Positions 56,352-64,000 of a stretch of 64,000 nt of DNA are shown in pieces; position 1 is the first letter of the stretch; each line of letters opens with the position of its first letter. A model generated the notes under the pieces. That model ran no database searches. It worked only from the letters and a program-made list of their open reading frames with translations, and was not told where the DNA came from. The DNA lies in NCBI GenBank assembly GCA_051453625.1, contig JBOZIK010000001.1:176625647-176689646 (forward strand), given 5' to 3'. The DNA is from Welwitschia mirabilis (taxonomy: Eukaryota > Gnetophyta > Gnetopsida > Welwitschiales). The translations under genes were made by a program, and so were the position numbers.

Positions 56352-57702
56352 TGTTTACATGCAAAAAGTAACATGTAGAGTAAGCATACTTGTTTAATTT
56401 AGCTTAGGTAAATATATTAAAATAGTTATTTTATTATAAAATTATGTCCTTTTTTATTCTTATCATGAATATGAAATTATGAATGTTTCCATCACATTTT
56501 TAAGTTAATTTCTACCTTCTGAAATACATGCTCCAAAATAAAGGAATTCCATCAAAAAATACTAGTGTCACTATTTAAGCCACCGGCGTTGCAAGTATTT
56601 CAAGGCAGAATGAATCTAAGTTCATCATTTTATCTAGCAGACTTTATAAAAAATTAAATTAGAAATAATTATCAACCTTGATGATATGTGGTAGAGGTGT
56701 AAAGTAATACATCATATCAACATGTAACAGTGATGAGAAAGAAGACATGAAAGACATATGGCAATAGCATTTAGTGGAAATAACATCATCACCAATGGCT
56801 GTATCATCATGATGTTTCATAATAAAACAAAGAATTCCTCTTAAAATCTACATGAAAAAATTATAATGTCCTTCTAATATAACCACCAAAAGCATAACCC
56901 CCCCTTATGTAACCACTATCAACCATTATAAGCCAAAGATTCCTAAGCCTTCTTACATCTCTAAAGGATTATTATTCCTCATTGTAAAAGATCTTTGGTT
57001 AGCAAAACATGGTGGGACTACGTAGAGCATTAATATGTCATGGCTTTCTAAGCACCTCCCTTGAGAGTGGACTTGTTTTAAGACTAGTTTGGAAAGTCTG
57101 TTTTAGCTTTGTCTTCCTCTTTTGATGTAATGTATTTCCTAATTTAATACAATAATAATTTTTTCATTCTTTTATTTCTGGTGCATGTTAACATGATACT
57201 TTTAATACTTAGGTTAAACTACATTATTAAGTTTTATCATTACCAAGTGAATTCTCTAAAGTTAACTATTAGTTATATCCCTCGTCATGCTATAAATATT
57301 AAGTACATTTTTCCTTATATTCTATGTTTATTAATGGCTATGAAGGATCAAGTGATATGTGATGAATGAGATTATATTATCATGCCTGAACCATCATGAC
57401 TTAATGATTTAAGCTTATGTTTCAAAATTAAAGTATACCATTAAAGTGAAGGTGGGTTATTGGACAAGCTAATCTAGACTTTGAAGCATGTTCATCTTCC
57501 TACATTAGCAATCAAATTTTATAAAAAATTCTCAAACTATTAATTTTACATTTCTTTTTATTGTAGGATTCTTAATATTTTGTTACTTTTATTAAGTTTA
57601 CCTTAAATATCCTTGTGGAAGAGCAAAATTAGCTGCTTATCTAGTTTTTATTGATGTTCACAAATACTACAATGAATAATAGAATTCAACTGCAAATAGA
57701 TT
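56352..57702 (+). mobile_element. 5' LTR of element D
   Basis: It starts TGTTTACATGCAAAAAGTAA and follows the LTRs of element B: ATTAAAATAGTTATTTTA, TTATGTCCTT, GACATATGGCAATAGCAT, TAAGCCAAAGATTCCTAA, TTTTGATGTAATGTA and CCTTGTGGAAGAGCAAAAT. Near its end it has about 40 bp (57,660-57,700) that B lacks. Open frame 57,181-57,369 is chance. Confidence 0.85.
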
Positions 57703-57703
57703 T

Positions 57704-57720
57704 TACCTTGTTGCCAAGGA
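57704..57720 (+). promoter_or_regulatory. Primer-binding site of element D (Asp-tRNA type)
   Basis: TACCTTGTTGCCAAGGA resembles TGGCGCCGTTGCCGGGGA, with GTTGCC intact. Its position after the LTR and the parallel with element B support the call. Confidence 0.6.
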
Positions 57721-58307
57721 TATTGGTACAGTAGAATTTGAAAAGAAGTATATTTTTTTCTTTCTTGTAATTTATTTAATTTATTTTTAAATTTTTGTTG
57801 GTTATTACTAGTTCATTTCTAGTGAAATTCAAACTAGTCCTTTTTTTTCTTTTGAGTGTTTAATTCATTTTATTTTCTTTTTATTGTTGTGTACTAATTT
57901 ATTTCTACTAATATTAAAACTAGTCTGATTTAGAGTTTCATTTATTTTTTTCTCTAATCTAAATCATATTTTTACATCTAATATTTTTTTATTATAGATC
58001 TAATAATTTTCTATAGGTCATAATGAAAACCAAGATTACAAAAGGTGAAAAATTAAATTATAACTTAATTTTATATGCTTTTCATTTTTTTATAAATTTT
58101 ATTTTCATAATGAAATTTTATTTTTTGTCTCATTTATACATTTTTTAGTAAAATTCTGAAAAAGATATTTAGGATTCATTTTTTCTTCTTTATTTTTAAT
58201 TTGATTTTTCTTGGCATTTCTATTTTTTCTTAAGTCTTTCATAGCCCCATAATACTAAGTGTTTTATTTAAACATTGTGAACCTCTTACCTTTTTACCAA
58301 GTTATAA
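57721..58307 (+). other. T-rich 5' leader of element D
   Basis: This non-coding leader has many T runs. Element B has a comparable T-rich leader after its primer site (41,714-43,000). Confidence 0.6.
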
Positions 58308-60690
58308 ATGTCAGACCAACTTGAAGAACTACCTTTCCTAATCTATTTTGCTAGCTCTTTTACTTAGAATCATCTAAAAAGTTAACTAAACCCTTTATGA
58401 ACTATTAGGAAACTTTTTATCATCCAAGCCTCCTCTGAAACTTGTCTAAAACTTACATGCATTGGATTTGAGATGATATGGCTTTCCTAATTAGAAACCC
58501 TTTAATAAAAATATGGTTCCTTACATTCAAGATAATAAATAATAGAGAAATTCATCTAGAAACTAATCTAATAATAATCCCCAAAGAGAATAAAGATCTA
58601 ATACTTAACCACCAAATCAAAATGCCTAATTCATTTGTTAATACATTTTTAATAATAGTATACCCTAGTCAAATCAAAAATTATTGAATGAACAACATGC
58701 TTCCTACCTTAATCAGGAAACAACTCAAAACATTTGCTAGAATACATCACAAAATAAAACCAACAACCTCCCTAAGCAAATGCTTCATGGCTACTTATGA
58801 CTCTAATGCTTATAACATCCTCATCCATAGTCCAATTACCAGTAGAAAATAGACTAGATTTTAAGGCTTTTACAATATAGTTCTTATCCTATTTTGATGG
58901 CTTAGAAGTAGAAGTTCCTTACCTAAATCTCATGGAATTCAAGTATGTGATATCTACCCTACTATAGTACCCTAACATCTATGACACCATTAGACTTCTC
59001 TTTTTCCCATTCTTTTTAAAGGAAAAAGCTAAATCTTCATTATACACTCTTAAATCCTCATTAATTATAACATGAGTCAATTTAAATAAATCTTTTATTC
59101 CAATTTTTTTTCAAATCATAAAACTAATGCTTAAAGGTAAGAGATTATAAATTATTAATAAAAAGGTCATGAAACTTTTTCTTAAGCCTTAGAGAGACTT
59201 AAGGATTTATTTCAAAAATTCTCACAACATGTATTCAACCCAAGTAGAGAAATAAGTTTCTTTTATGTTGTATTATCAACCAATGATTAGCAATTAGTTA
59301 AGATAATGATTAGAGACAGTTTCTTAAGTCTTATACTAGATGAACTTTGGATTAACTTCAAATAGTAGATAAAAGCTCTAAGAACTAGGAAAAGCCTACT
59401 TAACCACCTAGATCCGAGGAATCCATTAAGTCCATTGGTGTTTTTAGAGTTTCACATAATTTTAATATTAACAATTAAATANNNNNNNNNNNNNNNNNNN
59501 NNNNNNNNNNNNNNNNNNNNNNNNNNNNNNNNNNNNNNNNNNNNNNNNNNNNNNNNNNNNNNNNNNNNNNNNNNNNNNNNNNNNNNNNNNNNNNNNNNNN
59601 NNNNNNNNNNNNNNNNNNNNNNNNNNNNNNNNNNNNNNNNNNNNNNNNNNNNNNNNNNNNNNNNNNNNNNNNNNNNNNNNNNNNNNNNNNNNNNNNNNNN
59701 NNNNNNNNNNNNNNNNNNNNNNNNNNNNNNNNNNNNNNNNNNNNNNNNNNNNNNNNNNNNNNNNNNNNNNNNNNNNNNNNNNNNNNNNNNNNNNNNNNNN
59801 NNNNNNNNNNNNNNNNNNNNNNNNNNNNNNNNNNNNNNNNNNNNNNNNNNNNNNNNNNNNNNNNNCATAATTTTAATATTAACAATTAAATATAATAGTT
59901 ATTGTTAAGAGTATAACTCATTTCCAGCTCATTTAAATCATCAACCTTTACATTTGAATGTCTTATTTGCCATCTAAACTATACAAAACACCTGAATATC
60001 CTTCTATAGCCATTTTTAAAAATACTATAAATGAAAAGCTAATACCAAAGGATAGGCAATATAATGAAAAATAACCTAAATAATACTTACAAATCCACAA
60101 GGAGGAACTACCTAATTTCTTTTGAAGATAAAATAATTCCCATCATTAAAATCATGTTAGTTAACTAAGAAATCCATTTATGCCATCATTAAACTACTAG
60201 AAACGCTCATTACCTACTTCATTGAAGGAATAATTGAGAAACGTTAGGGATAACCAAGCTCAAAATAATTATGACTAAATCCAAACTAATTGTGATTATG
60301 AATGCACTCTTAAGAAACATTCCTCCAGCTTAAGCAACTTTGAACAAACCTCCTAGACCTAAATTGAAATTCTTCAATAAATCTTTCTTCTCTAAGATAA
60401 ACATAACCTAGTAAACTCCTCATGATATCATAAGATAAATTAAAAAGGATTTATATTTACAAAAGGATTAAATCCCAACTAGATAAAAGAAACTAAGGCC
60501 ATTCATCTTAGAAGTAGAAAAGGGTTGAATGAACCATTTGACAAAAATACAATTAAAGAAGAATTGACTCCTATAGAAAATAATAATAAGGAAGAAACAT
60601 TAAAATAATATTTGCCTATTTATTAAAAACCTCTACCATTTTCATAATAACTTAGAAAGAAAAATATTAAAAATAAATAATTAGAAGGTC
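58308..60690 (+). pseudogene. Element D gag fossil
   Basis: ATG at 58,308 gives MSDQLEELPFLIYFASSF. The gag core domain follows at 58,929-59,290: LMEFKYVISTLL, DTIRLLFFPFFLKEKAK, SSLYTLKSSLIIT, SFIPIFFQIIKLML, then RDLRIYFKNSHNMYS and VSFMLYYQ. This matches Athila/Tat gag, 'hL..Feevcst.r..gv.dd.irLrlFPFSLkdkAk.WL.sLp..sItTWdel...Fl.kFFP..kt...r.eI..F....E.l.e.WeRfkdLlr.CPhHg...w.....FY'. A 384-N gap (59,482-59,865) interrupts it; the same 27 bases flank both sides. Stops appear about every 20 codons. From 59,900 to 60,690 the frames are lost. Confidence 0.85.
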
Positions 60691-60823
60691 TAAAAATTTT
60701 TAAAGAGGTCAAAATCAACATGCCACTATTAGATGTGATTAAACAAATTCATTCTTATGAAAAATTTCTAAAAGATATTTGTACTATTAAGAAGAAAATG
60801 CATGTTAAGAAAAAAAATTTTTA
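60690..60823 (+). pseudogene. Element D gag-protease junction fossil
   Basis: The frame FKEVKINMPLLDVIKQ then IHSYEKFLKDICTIKKKM matches a highly conserved Tat/Athila signature just upstream of protease: 'f.kv.iNiPlLdaI.qip.YaKFLKdLct.Kr.l'. The following protease, reverse transcriptase, RNase H and integrase are absent. Confidence 0.85.
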
Positions 60824-62580
60824 GCTTAGCAAATGAGTGTAATTATATAAGATTTTGAACTTCATAGCCATAATAGTTTTGAATTTTCCACTTTTTACCC
60901 CTTTGGAGAACCCCCTTATGGTAGCACTTTCCAAAGCCTAAACAATTCAGTAACGCCCAAGGATGTTTTTCTTACTACTAATTATAACCGTCATTATCCA
61001 TTCAAACCATTCCACACACCCACTTCATTTTCTATTCACCTCATTATGTGTAATAACCATCCACCTATATTATCTATTCATGAGTTCCTAAGAGATAATA
61101 ACCATAATTGATTATTCTTAATGAATAAATCATTAATAATTAGTCACCTTTCATTACAAGTTAGATAGAATTTAAGTTTACTTTTATTTTTCAAGAAAAG
61201 GTTTTTTTATTTTTTGGTAATATTATTAAGATTAGTTTCACTTAAGATCTTCAAATTTGAAAAATGTGGTTGAAGAAGGTAAAATCTACTTTTATATTAT
61301 ATTTCATGTTTTTAATCATTGTATGAGGAGAAGATTTTTCTTGATGAGGTTAATAAGCCAAGGACTCCTTCCATGTATATAAATAGTTATTGATTATGAG
61401 AAGTATAAATCAAAAGAAAATAAATTATCTCTTCTCTAAAAGTACATTATATATTAATCAATTAAATTAGATTTAGTTAATTACATCAAGGCTATGAATA
61501 CTCATGGGCAGTGTAGCTCTAACCATTTATTTATGACATGTTCAACTACATCAGGGCTATAGACATTTGTTGGCAATGCAACACTAATTTATTTATGAAA
61601 TAACATGCTTATATATATTGGAAGAAGATGTTATAACACTTGATTCTTAATTTGATCCAAGTGTTTAAAATGAGAAATAAGTGTGATTGTGAAAAAGGTA
61701 AAAATTAGAAAGACAAGGTGGGATTTGGGGATATTTTAATATTTAGTTCTTTTAACTTATGTACTTGAAAATTTTTATTTTTTCATTTTTCTAGGTTCGC
61801 TTAGATGACATCTTATTTTTTTGACATTGTCATCCCTTTAAATTTAAATAAAATTTGCAAATTTTCAATAAAAGTAGTCATTAATTTAGGTCTTCTATCC
61901 TTTGAATTTATGATTAATGTGTTTCCCATTGAATTTAGTGTTTGATTTTCCCTAAATTGTATTTTTTAGCCATGATATTCTATGAAAAAAAACATATTCA
62001 CAAACACAGCTATGTTTCCTATAAAAATACTTATTAATTCATGCCTCAATCCTTACTATAATACATCCAAACCATTGATAAGTTTGAATGATCTAGTGAT
62101 CAGATTTTGCTCTTGCATCTATAAAAACCCTTATTTTCCTTTACCCTTCCACTGCCCCCACAAGTCCATTACTCTATTCATGTTACAACCCATCTTGCGC
62201 TTGCTACATAGCTATTTTCTTCTTCTTAAACAAATGTTGTCACTGTCACAACTAATATTGCCATTGGTTATACGTTTCTTACATTCTATATATTCTCATA
62301 GTCTCCTTGCCTATTTATACATATTCTGTGTAATTAAGGTATGATCCATGCCTTGTACTTTTCAGTTTTTTTTCTTATCTCTTTCATGAATTAGTTTTTG
62401 GAACCTTACTTTCATTACATTTTTTAATCTTAACCTATCTCTCATACGTTCCTTCTTCCTCTTTAGGGTTCTTTTCTTTTCTCTACTTTTCTTACTAATT
62501 TTGTAGAAATATGAGTTGAAAGCAAGGTGCATTCATTAAGGAAGGAATCTTTGGATTCTTTTAAAACATGTTTGCTTTAT
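60824..62580. other. Region where pol of element D is missing
   Basis: No polymerase or integrase motif was found on either strand. A short imperfect direct repeat is present at 61,481-61,612: two 65-bp units with ACATCA.GGCTAT and GGCA.TG.A.C.CTAA. A 120-codon open frame at 61,982-62,344 is rich in Leu, Ile and Ser with no domain and no parallel in element B; I leave it unassigned. Confidence 0.55.
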
Positions 62581-62599
62581 ATTACCTCATTAAAATTAA

Positions 62600-63100
62600 A
62601 ACCAAAGATTAGAACTATCTACTAAATGGAGGTAATACATTCTATTATCCCAAGAAAGTTTTGAAATTTTACAAGAATGCCACTTTTAATGATGACTAAC
62701 CTTTGGTAATCAATTCATGTATTCAATGCACTTTATTCTTTATATCATTAGTCAATTTTGAAGTAGTCTTAGGAGTAGAACACTTAGACCATATTCCATT
62801 TTCTTTAAAAAAAAACTTTGAAATATTATTAACACCTTGGATGTAAAGTATTTTCCCAATTGAGAAGGCACTCTACCATGTAAGGTTTTATACAAAAACC
62901 AATTAGCTTTGCTTAGATTTATCATTTATAATGTTTTATATACATTGCATGTCACTGATACTTACAGCAGTCATTTAGATCTTATTAGAATAGTCCACGA
63001 TAATAAGCCCTTTGACATAGTAAAATTGTTGTTTAGAACCATTATAAACCATGTAGGACATAAGAGTAACTTTTTTTTTTTTTTTTTGACTTTTTCATTT
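62600..63100 (+). pseudogene. Fossil of the extra Tat/Athila ORF (plant transposon protein or env-like)
   Basis: FYYPKKVLKFYKNATFNDD (62,640-62,695), then NFEVVLGVEHLDHIPF (62,755-62,802), matches the pattern 'yp.lVreFYaN.......vrG..i.fs...in.lLGvp' of the extra ORF found in many Tat/Athila elements. Further on, in another frame, LYTLHVTDTYSSHLDLIRIV then HDNKPFDIVKLLFRTIINHV (62,950-63,050) fits the later helical part of the same protein. The role of this protein is unknown; in Athila it is sometimes called env-like. The position, between the pol region and the 3' LTR, agrees. Confidence 0.6.
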
Positions 63101-63139
63101 CAAATATCATTTGTGATAACCTTTAATAGACATTAAATT

Positions 63140-64000
63140 GCGAAGGTTTGGAAGATCCTATATAGAAACTATCACATCTTATAAGATTATCCAAGTTCAA
63201 AAGTACCAAAATATTGATTAAATTCTAAAGTAGTAACAAGAATAGTAAAAATAGCAACAAGAGTAGCATAAGGAAGAAATTTACTATGATCCTTTTTTCA
63301 TTTATTCTATTCCTCCTTATGTAACTCCATATGTACCTCTAATAATATGTCATAAAGGTAAGGAACCTATTGTAGAGTATTTTCATCCCTCTCCTTCTTC
63401 TCATTTTCCTTAATATTTCCATTTTTCTTATTCTTCACCTAATGAAACATTTTTGGAATAGGTACTAAAAAAGAATAATAATTGAATCGACAAGTTATAA
63501 GAAAAAATGAAAAAAATTGCCAAGCATAAAAAAGATATATCATGTAAGTAAAGAAAATAGGTGAGAAACTAGAATGTTTAGTCTTTGGTAGAATATCTTT
63601 TGAGTAAAAATTACATTTTTTGTATGCATTTAGGGATATTTTAGTATTTTTAAGTATGTTGTAATAAAATGTTTCGCATCATAATTTAATGGGTTATTAA
63701 GTATTTAAAGTGTTTGCATCAGAGTGATTTTTTAGCTTGTATTATAAAATGGCATGTAATGAAAAATTCTTTTTTTAAAAAGTTTTGACTTATTCTCAAA
63801 ATAATTGTATTGAAATTTTTCTATGTCTGTAAGGTTAAATTTCAATTTTGGTTAGGAGTTGTGACATCCATTTTTCTAGAATTTTTCTGATTTTGATGCC
63901 TTATTTGTTAAAAGTTGATTAAGAGTTTTCAAAAAGTTATCAATTTTATAGTCAAATATTTTTCTCAAATAACCTTTCTATGTTTATCATTTCTTTATTA
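63140..64000 (+). other. 3' non-coding region of element D
   Basis: The part from 63,790 to 64,000 aligns with 46,170-46,370 of element B, sharing TTGGTT.G(A)G, TTTTTGATTTTGATG.(G/C)TTATTT and a CTTTATTA-like end. No ORF is present. Confidence 0.7.

Larger units (their letters stand above)
56352..64000 (+). mobile_element. Element D: Tat/Athila-type element lacking pol (3' LTR beyond window)
   Basis: The order is 5' LTR (56,352-57,702), Asp-tRNA-type primer site, T-rich leader, gag with its core domain, the stretch that joins gag to protease, no reverse transcriptase or integrase, a fossil of the extra ORF seen in some Tat/Athila elements, then a 3' non-coding region. The last 210 bp match the sequence just before the 3' LTR of element B (46,170-46,370), so the 3' LTR should begin within about 50 bp of the window end. 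It interrupts the 3' LTR of element A. Confidence 0.85.

Noticed and set aside
61982-62344. 120-codon forward ORF
   Set aside because: It is hydrophobic low-complexity text with no motif, inside the 3' part of a retrotransposon. It is not impossible but unsupported.
1-64000. tRNA, rRNA, CRISPR arrays, bacterial operons or ribosome binding sites
   Set aside because: No cloverleaf, rRNA core or regularly spaced identical repeats with unique spacers were seen. The tRNA-like words are retrotransposon primer sites, and the tandem arrays have no unique spacers.

Overview
This window is nuclear DNA from a plant with a large, transposon-dominated genome. It is very AT-rich, CpG is scarce almost everywhere, and nearly all sequence that can be recognised is decayed retrotransposon. 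Primer-binding sites match plant initiator-Met tRNA or an Asp-type tRNA, and the families seen are chromovirus and Tat/Athila Ty3-gypsy, Ty1-copia and an L1-type LINE. LTR pairs have diverged so far that they are hard to align by eye, which means slow removal of old insertions. That pattern fits a gymnosperm, perhaps one of very low GC such as a Gnetalean; this is inference only. I find no intact host gene, tRNA or rRNA. Several runs of N interrupt the assembly.

Layout. 1-4.6 kb: a 29-bp tandem repeat, then the 3' end and LTR of a Tat/Athila-like element. 5.1-6.0 kb: an unidentified protein fossil. 6.1-7.9 kb: an imperfect tandem segmental duplication ending in a CpG-retaining patch. 8.2-11.8 kb: a LINE with endonuclease and reverse transcriptase remains. 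11.9-16.1 kb: a reverse-strand LTR plus primer site (element F), beside a forward-strand ORF fossil preceded by a 20-bp repeat array. 16.1-17.6 kb: a copia pol fossil. 18.6-19.0 kb: a solo LTR. 19.2-29.65 kb: a complete but dead chromovirus (element E) whose 5' part holds a reverse-strand ORF, its TATA-type promoter and about nineteen 90-bp tandem repeats. 30.35-33.08 kb: a small non-autonomous LTR element (C) with no gag-pol that carries a fragment of a host NPF (NRT1/PTR family) nitrate/peptide transporter gene. 34.4-56.35 kb: a very large chromovirus (A) with LTRs near 5 kb, split by a nested Tat/Athila deletion derivative (B, 40.4-47.7 kb). 56.35 kb to the window end: another Tat/Athila element (D), inserted in a duplicated part of A's 3' LTR; its 3' LTR should begin just past the end of the window.

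Nothing here works as a pathway; the interest lies in the history. Three observations stand out. First, E and F share one arrangement: LTR, primer site, then an ORF on the opposite strand running towards the primer site, with a TATA-like promoter and a tandem-repeat block upstream of that ORF. Second, element C has taken up part of an NPF transporter gene, fused in frame to a sequence I do not recognise. Third, B and D have lost different parts of the same element type, as expected of relatives that depended on a complete copy elsewhere.
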